Of a DNA stretch of 64,000 nt, positions 26,792 through 37,823 are shown piece after piece. The DNA lies in the NCBI GenBank assembly GCA_014653545.1, contig JACWEJ010000001.1, positions 185,278 through 249,277 of the forward strand. Reading direction: 5' to 3'. A model generated the notes under the pieces. It was not told the origin of the DNA. It worked only from the letters and a program-made list of their open reading frames with translations, and did not search any database. Each line of letters starts with the position of its first letter. The first letter of the stretch is position 1. The translations under genes and the position numbers were made by a program. This stretch comes from Pelagibacterales bacterium SAG-MED41. GTDB taxonomy: Bacteria > Pseudomonadota > Alphaproteobacteria > Pelagibacterales > Pelagibacteraceae.

Positions 26792-27612
26792 TTATTTAAC
26801 TAATTTATCAATTTCAGTTAATTTTTTTAATAAAGTCTTTACTTCATTTAATGGCACCATATTTGGACCATCTGATGGCGCATTGTCAGGATCTTCATGA
26901 GTTTCCATGAAAATTGCTCCTACTCCAACTGCTATTGCTGCTCTTGCTAGATAAGGAACAAACTCTCTTTGTCCTCCACTCTTTTCTCCCATACCACCAG
27001 GTTGTTGAACAGAATGGGTAGCATCAAATACTATTGGAAATCCAAACTTAGACATAATTGGTAAGGCTCTCATATCTGAGACAAGTGTGTTGTAACCAAA
27101 GCTAGCTCCTCTTTCTGTAATCAAAATATTTTTATTTCCTGAGTCTTCAATTTTTTTGATTACGTTAGCCATATCCCATGGAGCCAAGAATTGTCCTTTT
27201 TTTACATTAATTATTTTTCCAGTTTTTGCAGCTGCGATTAATAAATCAGTTTGACGGCACAAGAATGCTGGGATTTGTAAAATATCAACATGATTAGAAA
27301 CTAATGAACACTGCTCTGCTGTATGAACATCAGTAAGAATGGGTAAGCCAACTTCATTTCTAATTTTATCAAAAATTGGAAGAGATTTTTCTAAACCCAT
27401 GCCTCTCTTCCCTTTTAGGCTTGTTCTATTAGCTTTATCAAATGAAGTTTTGTAAATTAAATTGATTTTTAATTCACTTGTGATTTTTTTAAGTTCTGTA
27501 GATATTTTTAAAGCATGATCTTCGTTTTCTAATTGGCAAGGCCCAGCAATTAAAGTGAAGGGCTTGTCGTTAGCTATTTCAAAATTAGAGCATTTTACTT
27601 TATGATTTGGCA

Positions 27613-27613
<1 letters not shown>
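26792..27613 (-). CDS. kdsA: 3-deoxy-8-phosphooctulonate synthase (metal-dependent type)
   Basis: A 273-residue aldolase that condenses phosphoenolpyruvate with arabinose 5-phosphate to Kdo-8-phosphate for lipopolysaccharide. Motifs are '[12 protein letters not shown]', '[11 protein letters not shown]', '[15 protein letters not shown]', '[21 protein letters not shown]' and '[12 protein letters not shown]'. A Cys in 'GPCQ', rather than the Asn of E. coli, marks the metal-dependent class. It lies between pyrG (1-base overlap) and eno (5 bp), the order found in many proteobacteria. Confidence 0.95.
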
Positions 27614-29244
<1,631 letters not shown>

Positions 29245-29279
29245 TTATACTTTAAAAGTTAAGAATTACAAAGTCTTAA

Positions 29280-29585
29280 TTACTTAGACTGAGGTATTTG
29301 TGGAAGATTTGAATTTTCTTCTTCTTCTTTCTCTTTTTCAAGAACCGACTGTGTTTCACGAAATTCATCTCTTGAAATAGCAACAATTGCTATACTGCAG
29401 ATTATAAATAAAGCAGCTACGATAGAAGTAAATTTGGTTAAAAAACTTCCCATAGATCTTGCTGACGTGAAATTATCTTGTGAAACACCAAGACCTAAGG
29501 CACCGCCCTCTGATCTTTGTAATAAAATTACTATCACTAAGATTATTGCTAAAGCTATGTTAACAAATATTAGTAAACTTTCCAT
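29280..29585 (-). CDS. secG: Preprotein translocase subunit SecG
   Basis: A 101-residue membrane protein with two helices (about 2-22 and 51-71). The conserved loop 'LLQRSEGGALGLGVSQDNF' contains the Q-x-x-x-G-G-L-G pattern of SecG. It assists SecYE in protein export. The C-terminal tail is acidic and rich in Glu and Pro. The gene is 5 bp after tpiA, a pairing conserved in many bacteria. Confidence 0.93.
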   Translation of the reverse strand: MESLLIFVNIALAIILVIVILLQRSEGGALGLGVSQDNFTSARSMGSFLTKFTSIVAALFIICSIAIVAISRDEFRETQSVLEKEKEEEENSNLPQIPQSK

Positions 29586-29590
29586 GAGGC

Positions 29591-30334
29591 TTATCTATAG
29601 TAATTCTTTATTATATCAATAAATTTCTTAGGAGATTTTGAGGCTCCACCGATTAAAAAACCATCGATTTCTCTAATTTCTTTGAACATTTCAACATTGC
29701 TTCCATCTACAGAACCGCCATAGAGAACAGCTGGACTTTTTTTTTTAAAAATACTCTTAAGAACCTTCTTAATATGAATGGTTGTTTTTTTTAATTCACT
29801 TGCAGTTGGAATTTTTCCAGTACCAATTGACCAAATGGGTTCATAAGCTACAAATATATTATTTTTATTAAAGTTTTTTTCCAATACTTTGATTAATTGT
29901 TTTTTTAAAACACTTAATGTTTTTTTATTTTTTTTTTCGGATTTATTTTCACCGATACAAAAAACTACTTTTAAATTATTTTTAAGAGCAAATTTAACTT
30001 TATCTTTAAGCATTGAGTCAATATCCCCTTCTACACGATTATCTGAATGCCCAACTAGAGTATACTGGGCACCAACACTTCTTAACATGTAGGGGCTTAC
30101 GGCTGCTGTATTCGATGAGAACTGTTCTTTTTGATAGCAATTTTGTGAACCAATTAAAATTCTCTTATTTTTGAAATATTTAGCGTAACTTTCAATCAGA
30201 GTATATGGTGGTGTTATAATAACTCTGTATTTGTTTCTATTTTTATCTTTCGAGTGAAATGAATTAATTTTATTAAGTATATTGATAGATTTTGGAACAC
30301 CAAACATTTTCCAATTTCCAATAAAATATCTCAT
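29591..30334 (-). CDS. tpiA: Triose-phosphate isomerase
   Basis: A 247-residue TIM-barrel enzyme interconverting dihydroxyacetone phosphate and glyceraldehyde 3-phosphate. Lys in 'GNWKMFG' (residues 6-12), His in 'TLVGHSDNR', catalytic Glu in 'FVAYEPIWSIGTGKIPT' and the phosphate loop 'LYGGSVDGSN' are present. It would connect dihydroxyacetone phosphate from glycerol to GAPDH. It is the first gene of the tpiA-secG-pyrG-kdsA-eno-ftsB-lipA-ratA minus-strand run and is divergent from ppiD across 63 bp. Confidence 0.96.
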   Translation of the reverse strand: MRYFIGNWKMFGVPKSINILNKINSFHSKDKNRNKYRVIITPPYTLIESYAKYFKNKRILIGSQNCYQKEQFSSNTAAVSPYMLRSVGAQYTLVGHSDNRVEGDIDSMLKDKVKFALKNNLKVVFCIGENKSEKKNKKTLSVLKKQLIKVLEKNFNKNNIFVAYEPIWSIGTGKIPTASELKKTTIHIKKVLKSIFKKKSPAVLYGGSVDGSNVEMFKEIREIDGFLIGGASKSPKKFIDIIKNYYR

Positions 30335-30346
30335 AATTTGCCTTAG

Positions 30347-30374
30347 TTTAGAATTTAATCTATAGGTGTATAAT
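30347..30374 (+). promoter_or_regulatory. Possible sigma-70 promoter for ppiD-trpEGDC
   Basis: A perfect TATAAT lies at 30369-30374, with a weaker TTTAGA at 30347-30352, 16 bp upstream. Transcription would start about 16 bases before the ppiD ATG at 30398. The -35 box matches only four of six consensus bases. No trp leader peptide or attenuator is visible upstream of trpE, which directly overlaps ppiD. Confidence 0.45.
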
Positions 30375-30397
30375 TTTGAACTTATTAAATTAATATA

Positions 30398-31855
30398 ATG
30401 GCAACATCAATAGGTAAATTATCAAAGTCTTTTTTTATTAAACTCCTTGTGGGGATTATCATTCTTCCGTTTGTTTTTTGGGGCATGGGTGATGTTTTTA
30501 GAGGTGGAAATCAAAACGTAATAGCAACAATTGACTCCAAAAAAGTTAGTACTCAAGAATTTATAAATTACGTTAATCGATTAAACCTAAATGAAGATCA
30601 AATTAAAAATTTATCAAAAACAGATTTAATTGAGCAAATTTTATCAGAATATATTGGAAGAAAAGTTATGACATTTGAGATTGAAAAACTTGGCATTGTA
30701 GTTAGTGACAGCGCACTAAGAGATATAATTAAAAATGATAAATTGTTTTTTAAAAATGGAAAATTTTCTAGAACAGAGTACGAAAAATTTTTAATTAAAA
30801 GTGGTGTAACCGCTCCGCAATTTGAGGCTAATATAGTTGAGCAAGAAAAAAGAAGGCAATTTCTAAGTTCACTAGCTGGAGGTATTGTTGTTCCACAAAT
30901 GTTGGTAGAAAAAGAGTATAGAAAAGAAAATCAAACAAAAACTATCCAATATATTGATTTAGATAGATATCATTCAAAAAATAAACCTTCACCTGAAAGT
31001 TTGAAAGAACTGTACGAGAGAAATAAAAATATATTTTTTGTCGAGTTAAAATCAATACGATATGCAGAAATTAAGCCAGAATTAATTAGTGGAAATTCAG
31101 AATATGACAAGAGTTTCTTTAAGCGGTTAGATCTTATAGAAAATAATGCTTTAGATGGTCAAAATTTCGATGAAATAATTAAGACAAACAATTTAAAAAT
31201 TATTGAATTTAATAAAATCAATGCAAATAAAGAAGATGAATCTAAAAATAAAATTAAAAATTTACCTGATAAAATTTTTAAAAAGATTTTCAATATTAAA
31301 AATATACAATCTCCCGAAGTTATAAATATAGACGGTAAATATTATTTAGCTGAAATTAAAAACGAGCAAAGAAGAAATAGACCAATGGACGACCCTGAAG
31401 TTTTAGAGGCATTAAATGCTCAGCTAGATTTTAAAGCAAAAATAGATAATAACACATCTTTAACTAAAGATATTAGTTTAGGAGCATTTGACAACGACAA
31501 TTTTAAAAAATTTGCTGATGATAATGGCCTTGTTGTTAAAGATTATAAAATTTCTAATCTTAAACAAAATGATGTTTTTACAGATGGATTAATTAAGAGA
31601 ATTTTTTTAACAAACGATGGTGAAATAAATTTAATAACAAATAATACACTTACAAAAAGTTTTCTGATTTCTACTAAAAAAACTGAATACAAAAATTTAA
31701 ATAAAGATAGTAATGAATTCGAGAAATACGAAGCCAAGGCACGTTTAAATTTGATTAACAAAATATACCATACGTATGATGAGAGTGTTAATCAAAAATA
31801 TAAAGTAGAGTTAAATCAGAGATCTATCGACCGTGTAAAAAATTCATTTCAATGA
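30398..31855 (+). CDS. ppiD: PpiD/SurA-like membrane-anchored peptidyl-prolyl isomerase
   Basis: A 485-residue periplasmic folding factor. One N-terminal membrane anchor (about 13-33, 'FFIKLLVGIIILPFVFWGMG') precedes a SurA-N-like chaperone region ('VIATIDSKKVSTQEFINYVN', 'LIEQILSEYIGRKVM'). A central region matches a degenerate parvulin domain (about 190-310). Such proteins help outer-membrane and secreted proteins leave the Sec channel. PpiD is normally about 600 residues, so this is a shortened form. Its stop overlaps the trpE start by 4 bp (ATGA), tying it to the trp genes. This linkage to trpE is known in other Alphaproteobacteria. Confidence 0.85.
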   Translation: MATSIGKLSKSFFIKLLVGIIILPFVFWGMGDVFRGGNQNVIATIDSKKVSTQEFINYVNRLNLNEDQIKNLSKTDLIEQILSEYIGRKVMTFEIEKLGIVVSDSALRDIIKNDKLFFKNGKFSRTEYEKFLIKSGVTAPQFEANIVEQEKRRQFLSSLAGGIVVPQMLVEKEYRKENQTKTIQYIDLDRYHSKNKPSPESLKELYERNKNIFFVELKSIRYAEIKPELISGNSEYDKSFFKRLDLIENNALDGQNFDEIIKTNNLKIIEFNKINANKEDESKNKIKNLPDKIFKKIFNIKNIQSPEVINIDGKYYLAEIKNEQRRNRPMDDPEVLEALNAQLDFKAKIDNNTSLTKDISLGAFDNDNFKKFADDNGLVVKDYKISNLKQNDVFTDGLIKRIFLTNDGEINLITNNTLTKSFLISTKKTEYKNLNKDSNEFEKYEAKARLNLINKIYHTYDESVNQKYKVELNQRSIDRVKNSFQ

Positions 31856-33309
31856 AAATTAATATAAGTTTTAAAGAATTTAAAAAAAATCATTCTATAA
31901 AAAAGCATCAAATTTTATTTAGAACGAGATCATGCAAACAATATTATAAAGTAGAAAATCTTTTTAAGTTTCTTCTAGCAGAAAAAAATAGCTTTATTTT
32001 TGAGTCAGTTGAAAAAGGCACTATTAAAGGTCGATATACTATTATTGGGTTAAACCCTGATAAAATTTGGGACATTAATAACAATATAATTACACTAAAT
32101 AGTTCTGGCAAGAAAAGTAAGATTAAATCAGAACCACTTAAATATATTAACAAACTAATTAAAGAATTTAATATGAAAATTCCCAAACAGTTACCTTCAA
32201 TGGCCTCGATGCTTGTGGGGTATTTTTCTTATGATGTAATTCGTTATATAGAGAAAATTCCAAATAGATGTAAAGACGATTTAAATATTCCTGACGTAAG
32301 ATTGTCTCGACCTAAAAATCTAGTTATTTACGACAATTTAAAAAAGAAAATTTTTTACATAGAAAATGCTTATGCAGATTCTAAAATAAGAAATTATAAA
32401 GAGGAATATGACTCGATAAATAAGAAATTCGATTTATACGAAGACTTTGAAAATATAAAACTACCTGAGCAATTTACGTTTAAACCTAACAAAAATTTAA
32501 TCAAATCAAATACGACTAAAGAGAAATTCAAATCTTTAGTCAAAAAAGCAAAAACATACATTGAAAAAGGAGATATTTTTCAAGTTGTCTTAAGCCAAAG
32601 ATTTGAAAGAAAAATAAATAAAAGGCCGATCGAAATTTATAATCACCTTAGAAAATCTAATCCTTCGCCTTTCATGTTTTATTTTAATTATAAAGACTTT
32701 AATATTTTAGGAAGTAGCCCAGAAATATTAGTTAGGCTCAGAAAAGGAGAAATAACGATTAGGCCTATCGCAGGCACAAGACCTAGAGGAAAAAATCATA
32801 AAGAAGATAAGAAATATGCGTTAGATCTTTTAAAAGATAAGAAAGAATTAGCTGAACACTTGATGTTATTAGATTTAGGAAGAAATGATGTCAGCAAAGT
32901 ATCTAAAGTAAATTCTGTAAAAGTTACCGAAAAATTCAAAGTGGAGAAATATTCTCACGTTATGCATATTGTTTCGAATGTAATAGGTAAGTTTAATAAC
33001 CAGTTTTCTTTATTTGAAACCCTTCTATCAGGTTTTCCAGCAGGAACGGTAAGCGGTGCACCTAAAATAAGAGCAATGGAAATAATTGACGAACTTGAGA
33101 AAAATAAAAGGAAATTGTATGCAGGAGGAATCGGTTATTTTACGCCAAACGGTGAATTCGATACCTGTATAGCTTTAAGAACTGCTTTAATTAAAAATGA
33201 TAAATTTTATGTACAAGCTGGAGCTGGTGTTGTTGCTGATAGTAAGCCTGAGAAAGAATATGTAGAAACAGTAAATAAAGCTAAAGCACTAATGAGCGCG
33301 GTAGATTAA
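31852..33309 (+). CDS. trpE: Anthranilate synthase component I
   Basis: A 485-residue enzyme that makes anthranilate from chorismate with TrpG-delivered ammonia. The N-terminal allosteric region has 'FESVEKGTIKGRYTIIGLNP', the counterpart of the LLES tryptophan site, but reading F-E-S. The chorismate-binding domain (about 215-480) has 'GDIFQVVLSQRFER', 'NPSPFMFYFNYKDFNILGSSPE', given in part, 'IAGTRPRG', 'LLDLGRNDVSKV' and 'FPAGTVSGAPKIRAMEIIDELE'. Tryptophan feedback inhibition is likely. It directly abuts trpG (TAA then ATG). Confidence 0.95.
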   Translation: MKINISFKEFKKNHSIKKHQILFRTRSCKQYYKVENLFKFLLAEKNSFIFESVEKGTIKGRYTIIGLNPDKIWDINNNIITLNSSGKKSKIKSEPLKYINKLIKEFNMKIPKQLPSMASMLVGYFSYDVIRYIEKIPNRCKDDLNIPDVRLSRPKNLVIYDNLKKKIFYIENAYADSKIRNYKEEYDSINKKFDLYEDFENIKLPEQFTFKPNKNLIKSNTTKEKFKSLVKKAKTYIEKGDIFQVVLSQRFERKINKRPIEIYNHLRKSNPSPFMFYFNYKDFNILGSSPEILVRLRKGEITIRPIAGTRPRGKNHKEDKKYALDLLKDKKELAEHLMLLDLGRNDVSKVSKVNSVKVTEKFKVEKYSHVMHIVSNVIGKFNNQFSLFETLLSGFPAGTVSGAPKIRAMEIIDELEKNKRKLYAGGIGYFTPNGEFDTCIALRTALIKNDKFYVQAGAGVVADSKPEKEYVETVNKAKALMSAVD

Positions 33310-33876
33310 ATGAAAATTTTATTGATAGATAATTACGATAGTTTTACTTATAATTTATTTCATTATATCTCTAATTTTAAAAAGAATGTTGATGTCATTA
33401 GAAATGATAAAATTGACGGTAAAACAATTATAAGAAAAAAATATGATAAGATTGTTATCTCACCAGGACCTGGAAACCCTGATCAAGCTGGAAACTGTTT
33501 AAAAATTGTAAAAGAAATTCATAAAAGAATACCTATTCTTGGAGTTTGTTTAGGTCATCAAATTATTGGCCAAGTATTTGGTGGAAAAGTAGTTCAAGCA
33601 AAAAATTTAATGCATGGAAAAACAAGTAAAATTAAACATCAAAAAAAAGGTTTATTTAAAAAAATTAAAAATAATTTTGAAGCCACTAGGTATCATAGCC
33701 TGGTTGTAGATAGGAAAAACTTTCCAAAAGATCTAATAATTACCGCGGAAACTCAAAATAGAACCGTAATGGGATTAATGCACAAAAACTACAATATTCA
33801 TGGGTTTCAGTTTCATCCTGAGAGTATAAGTACTAAAGTAGGTATGAAATTAATTAAAAATTTTATAGCTAGTTAA
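33310..33876 (+). CDS. trpG: Anthranilate synthase component II (glutamine amidotransferase)
   Basis: A 188-residue class I glutaminase that supplies ammonia to TrpE. 'LLIDNYDSFTYNL' (4-16), 'ISPGPGNPDQAG', the nucleophile Cys in 'LGVCLGHQIIG' (about 78) and the catalytic His/Glu in 'HGFQFHPESI' are present. The length is standard. It starts at the base after the trpE stop and ends 1 bp before trpD. The same subunit may also serve aminodeoxychorismate synthase (pabA), as in other small genomes; no pabA is seen here. Confidence 0.95.
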   Translation: MKILLIDNYDSFTYNLFHYISNFKKNVDVIRNDKIDGKTIIRKKYDKIVISPGPGNPDQAGNCLKIVKEIHKRIPILGVCLGHQIIGQVFGGKVVQAKNLMHGKTSKIKHQKKGLFKKIKNNFEATRYHSLVVDRKNFPKDLIITAETQNRTVMGLMHKNYNIHGFQFHPESISTKVGMKLIKNFIAS

Positions 33877-33877
33877 C

Positions 33878-34873
33878 ATGACTGAAATCGTAAAAAACCT
33901 ACAAAAAGGTCAAAATCTCTCATTTGAAGAGAGTAAATCACTTTTTTCAGATTTAATGGAAGGAAAGTATGAAGAAAATAAAATAATAGAAATATTAGAA
34001 GCTTTTATCAAGAAAGGTGAAACTAAAGACGAATTAGCTGGTGGTATATTTGTTTTAAGAGAAAAGGCTAATAAAGTTAAGGCTGATCCTGAAACAATAG
34101 ATACGTGCGGAACTGGTGGAGATGGACAGAATTCATTAAATATTTCTACAGCGGCAGCAATTGTTTTAGCTAGCATGGGAGTTAAAGTTGCTAAACATGG
34201 TAATAAAGCGGTTTCTTCAAATTGTGGTTCAGCAGATGTTTTAGAGGCACTCAGGATAAATATTAATTTAAAACCCGACGAGGCAGAAGAAAATATAAAA
34301 AAATTTAACTTTGCATTTATGTTCGCACCAAATTACCACTCAGCAATGAAGTATGTTGGTCCGGCTAGGAAGAAAATGGGTAAAAAAACTATTTTTAACT
34401 TAATTGGTCCTTTAAGTAGTCCAGCTCAGGTTAAGAGACAAGTTATAGGAGTGTTCGATAAAAAGTGGATGAAGCCTTTTGCAGAAGCATTAAAAGAAAA
34501 TGAAGTTATACATGCATACATTGTTCATAGCGATGATGGTATGGATGAAATTTCACCCTTTGCAAAAACAAATATTGTTGAGTTAAAGGACGGTTATATA
34601 AGTGAATTTACTATCGATCCAAAAGATCTTGGAATAAATTCTAATCATAAAGAAAATTTAAAAGGAAAAAACGCAGAGTTTAATGCTGAGAAAATTTTAG
34701 AAATTTACAAGGGCAAAAATAACGAATTTTCTCAATCTGTTGCGTTAAACGTAGCTGCAGGATTAATCGTAGCGGGCAAAGATAGTGATTTTAGAAATGC
34801 TTTTAACAAAGCTACAAAACATTTAAATTCTGGAAATGTATTTCAGCACTTAGTGAAGATACAATCTGCCTGA
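33878..34873 (+). CDS. trpD: Anthranilate phosphoribosyltransferase
   Basis: A 331-residue enzyme joining anthranilate with phosphoribosyl diphosphate. The PRPP loop 'DTCGTGGDGQNSLNIST' is at about 73-89. 'KHGNKAVSSNCGSADVLEAL' and 'FNLIGPLSSPA' are further signatures. The N-terminal four-helix domain ends with 'GGIFVLREKANKV'. Its stop overlaps the trpC start by one base (TGATG). Confidence 0.95.
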   Translation: MTEIVKNLQKGQNLSFEESKSLFSDLMEGKYEENKIIEILEAFIKKGETKDELAGGIFVLREKANKVKADPETIDTCGTGGDGQNSLNISTAAAIVLASMGVKVAKHGNKAVSSNCGSADVLEALRININLKPDEAEENIKKFNFAFMFAPNYHSAMKYVGPARKKMGKKTIFNLIGPLSSPAQVKRQVIGVFDKKWMKPFAEALKENEVIHAYIVHSDDGMDEISPFAKTNIVELKDGYISEFTIDPKDLGINSNHKENLKGKNAEFNAEKILEIYKGKNNEFSQSVALNVAAGLIVAGKDSDFRNAFNKATKHLNSGNVFQHLVKIQSA

Positions 34874-35667
34874 TGACAAATATTTTAGAAAAAATTGTAC
34901 AAGATAAAAAAGAGTCTTTAATAGAAATTAAAAAAGCAAATTCTTTAGATGTTCTTGAAAATAAGATTAAAACTCTAAATAATTTTTTTGATTTTAAACA
35001 AGCTATAACTAAAAATAAAAATGTTTCTCTTATAACCGAAATTAAAAAAGCTAGCCCATCAGCTGGTGTTTTAGTTAAAGATTTTAATCACATCAACATA
35101 GCAAAAATGTACAAAGATAATGGTGCAACTTGTCTATCCGTTCTCACAGAAGAAAAACACTTTTTTGGTAAACTTGATTACATAAAAGATATAAAAGACA
35201 AGTTCAAAATTCCTGTTCTAGCTAAAGATTTTTTTATTGATCCTTATCAAATTGCATTATCAAAAAGTTTTGGTTGTGATTGTGTGCTTCTAATTATTGC
35301 AGCACTCGATCAAAAACAAGCTGACGAGATCTATGCAGAGGCTCTAAAACATAATCTCTCGGTTATAGTAGAAGTTCACGATCATAAAGAAGCTGAAAAA
35401 GCTTTAAAATATGAGGAAGCTTTAATAGGAATAAATAATAGAAATTTAAAAACTTTAGATATTTCAATTAATAATACGATTTCAATTTTTGAAATTTTGA
35501 AAAACCACAAAGGTCCTCTCATCTCAGAAAGTGGAATAAAAGATGAAAATGATGCTAAATATATTTATGAAAAATCTGGTATAAAAAACTTTCTTATTGG
35601 TGAATCACTTTTAAAGTCTGACAATCCAGCAGCTTTAATGAAAAAATTTACTCAAATAATTCAGTAA
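34873..35667 (+). CDS. trpC: Indole-3-glycerol phosphate synthase
   Basis: A 264-residue TIM-barrel enzyme that closes the indole ring. It has 'LITEIKKASPSAGVL' (Glu and Lys of the active site), 'VLAKDFFIDPYQI', 'IVEVHDHKEAEKAL', 'IGINNRNLKTLDI' and the C-terminal phosphate site 'LISESGIK'. It is the last trp gene here; trpF, trpB and trpA are not in the window. lexA follows after 70 bp with its own operator. Confidence 0.95.
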   Translation: MTNILEKIVQDKKESLIEIKKANSLDVLENKIKTLNNFFDFKQAITKNKNVSLITEIKKASPSAGVLVKDFNHINIAKMYKDNGATCLSVLTEEKHFFGKLDYIKDIKDKFKIPVLAKDFFIDPYQIALSKSFGCDCVLLIIAALDQKQADEIYAEALKHNLSVIVEVHDHKEAEKALKYEEALIGINNRNLKTLDISINNTISIFEILKNHKGPLISESGIKDENDAKYIYEKSGIKNFLIGESLLKSDNPAALMKKFTQIIQ

Positions 35668-35700
35668 AATAGACCTTTATTTCACATTGTAATTTAAATA

Positions 35701-35715
35701 GAACTTTTATAGAAC
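35701..35715. promoter_or_regulatory. Alphaproteobacterial SOS box (LexA operator)
   Basis: GAAC-N7-GAAC at 35701-35715, the complement of GTTC-N7-GTTC, is the LexA-binding motif of Alphaproteobacteria. It lies 22 bp upstream of the lexA ATG at 35738, as expected for autoregulation. It also serves the downstream gltX and nuclease genes if they are cotranscribed. Confidence 0.85.
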
Positions 35716-35737
35716 ATAGATGTACGAGGTTTGTTCT

Positions 35738-36415
35738 ATGCTTACAAAAAAACAAAAAAACTTATTAGTATTTATCAATAAGAAGATCAGATCTTCTGGA
35801 ATTTCTCCCTCTTACGAAGAAATGAAGAATTCACTCAACCTTAAGTCGAAATCTGGTATTCATAGATTAATCTCTGCTTTAGAAGAGAGAGGTTTTGTAA
35901 AACGATTAGCACATAAAGCTAGAGCATTAGAAGTTGTAAAACTTCCTGAAAACGCAAGTGCAAACGATATTTTTAACTCTTTTACTCCTAGCGTTATTAA
36001 AGGTGGTCTAGATAAAAACGAAGAGACAAAATCAACAGATGTTTCAGTATTAGGAAGTATTGCAGCCGGAACACCAATTGAAGCTATACAACAAGAAGTT
36101 GATAGAGTTGCCTTACCCGAGGACTTGCAAAACAATGGTGAGCACTATGGATTAAAAGTAAAGGGTGACTCGATGATTGATGCGGGGATTAACGATGGTG
36201 ATACAGTAATTGTTAAAAAAACTTCAAATGTTGACAGTGGTCAAATAGCAGTAGTTTTAATTGACGATCAAGAGGCAACATTAAAAAGAGTAAGAAAAAA
36301 AGGTAATACAATTGCTTTAGAAGCGGCAAACAGAAACTACGGTACTAAAATTTACGCTGCTAATAGAATAAAAATTCAAGGCAAGCTAGTTTCTTTATAT
36401 AGAAACTTCCACTAA
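35738..36415 (+). CDS. lexA: LexA repressor
   Basis: A 225-residue SOS repressor with a winged-helix domain ('MLTKKQKNLLVFINK', 'GISPSYEEMKNSLNLKSKSG') and a self-cleaving S24 peptidase domain. Cleavage occurs between Ala110 and Gly111 in 'GSIAAGTPIEA'; the catalytic pair is Ser145 ('KGDSMID') and Lys183 ('ATLKRV'). An in-frame ATG at 35720 would add six residues. I chose 35738 because GAGGT at 35726-35730 is properly spaced and LexA proteins begin 'MLTxKQ'. The GAAC-N7-GAAC operator is just upstream. Many relatives have comEC between lexA and gltX; here gltX follows after 19 bp. Confidence 0.95.
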   Translation: MLTKKQKNLLVFINKKIRSSGISPSYEEMKNSLNLKSKSGIHRLISALEERGFVKRLAHKARALEVVKLPENASANDIFNSFTPSVIKGGLDKNEETKSTDVSVLGSIAAGTPIEAIQQEVDRVALPEDLQNNGEHYGLKVKGDSMIDAGINDGDTVIVKKTSNVDSGQIAVVLIDDQEATLKRVRKKGNTIALEAANRNYGTKIYAANRIKIQGKLVSLYRNFH

Positions 36416-36434
36416 AATAGTCTAATAAATTTAA

Positions 36435-37823
36435 ATGTCTTTTAATTGTAGGTTTGCGCCCTCTCCTACTGGGCCTCTTCATATTGGCGGTGTTCGAACA
36501 GCATTATTTAATTGGCTTTTAGCTAAAAAGAATAAAGGAAAATATTTCCTTAGAATTGAAGATACTGATAGAGAACGATCAAAAGATGAGTTTAAAAATC
36601 AAATTATTTCTTCTTTGGCTTGGTTAGGTTTAGAGCATGATGGATCTGAATATATCCAATCAAAAAATATAGATAAACATGTGGCTGTAGCTGAAGAACT
36701 TATTAAAAAAGGTTTTGCTTATCCTTGTTATTGCTCTGAAGAAGAAATTAATGAACAGAAAGCAAAATGCAAAAAACAAGGTATGCCTTATGTCTATAAT
36801 AGAAAATGGAGAGATGCAAAGGATCTTGAAATACCAAAAGATGTTAAACCGGTTATAAGATTTAAAAGTAAAATTTCAGGCAATACAATCATAAAAGATT
36901 TGGTTCAAGGTGAAAGAAATATTTCTAATTCAACTATTGAAGATTTTGTAATTTTAAGAAAAGATAAATCTCCTACTTATCAATTATCAGCAACAGTAGA
37001 TGATCATGAGATGAAAATTACCCATGTAATTAGAGGGGATGACCATATGATCAATTCATTTAAACAAAAACAAATCTACGATGCTATGGGCTGGGCAGTC
37101 CCTCACTTTGCACATATACCTTTAATTCATAGTGAACAAGGTAAAAAGTTATCAAAAAGAGATAATGCTTCTACTTTAGAAGATTATATAAAAATTGGTA
37201 TTATTTCTGATGCTTTAAGAAACTATCTTTTAAGACTAGGCTGGTCTTATAAAGATAAAGAAATTTTTACTAAACAAGAGAGTGTCGACCTATTTGATCT
37301 AAGTGGTGTTGGTAAATCGCCCTCTAAGCTAGATATGGCAAGGATATTATCTATCAATGAAACTTATATAAAAACTATAGATGAAAAGGAATTATTCAAA
37401 TTTTTTCAAGAATATATATCTAAATATAAATCTTCAATTGATGGGAAAAAAGAATCTGCTCTAATTAAGTCTATGGGTTTCCTTAAAAATAAAGCTAAAA
37501 CATTAGAAGATATTTGGAACAATGCTCAATATATTATTAAAGATGAAATTGAGATTGGGGTAGATGATAAAAAACTTCTAGATGATTTATCAAAAACCAT
37601 CATAAAAGAATTTATTAATGAGTATGAAAAAGTAAGCTCTTTATCTAGAGAAACTTTAGAACCAGTCATTAAATCGCTTATTGAAAAACACAAAACAAAC
37701 TTTAAAGGTGTAGGTCAACCTCTAAGAATAGCTCTAGTAGGATCAAGATTTGGTCCAGGTCTATATGATGTAATTTTATCGTTAAATAAAGCTGAAGTGA
37801 TTAAAAGATTAAAACAAATTTAA
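36435..37823 (+). CDS. gltX: Glutamyl-tRNA synthetase
   Basis: A 462-residue class I aminoacyl-tRNA synthetase. The HIGH-type motif is 'PTGPLHIGGVRTALFNWL' (residues 11-28), followed by 'FLRIEDTDRERS'. The KMSKS-type loop is 'KKLSKRDN' near residue 237. 'CYCSEEE' lies in the zinc-region position but without a full Cys set. The C-terminal anticodon domain ends 'GPGLYDVILSLNKAEVIKRL'. It could charge tRNA-Glu and also tRNA-Gln if an amidotransferase is used. It overlaps the next gene by one base. Confidence 0.95.
   Translation: MSFNCRFAPSPTGPLHIGGVRTALFNWLLAKKNKGKYFLRIEDTDRERSKDEFKNQIISSLAWLGLEHDGSEYIQSKNIDKHVAVAEELIKKGFAYPCYCSEEEINEQKAKCKKQGMPYVYNRKWRDAKDLEIPKDVKPVIRFKSKISGNTIIKDLVQGERNISNSTIEDFVILRKDKSPTYQLSATVDDHEMKITHVIRGDDHMINSFKQKQIYDAMGWAVPHFAHIPLIHSEQGKKLSKRDNASTLEDYIKIGIISDALRNYLLRLGWSYKDKEIFTKQESVDLFDLSGVGKSPSKLDMARILSINETYIKTIDEKELFKFFQEYISKYKSSIDGKKESALIKSMGFLKNKAKTLEDIWNNAQYIIKDEIEIGVDDKKLLDDLSKTIIKEFINEYEKVSSLSRETLEPVIKSLIEKHKTNFKGVGQPLRIALVGSRFGPGLYDVILSLNKAEVIKRLKQI

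Noticed and set aside
35720..35737. Earlier ATG for lexA
   Set aside because: The Shine-Dalgarno GAGGT lies after it, and LexA proteins start at the later Met.
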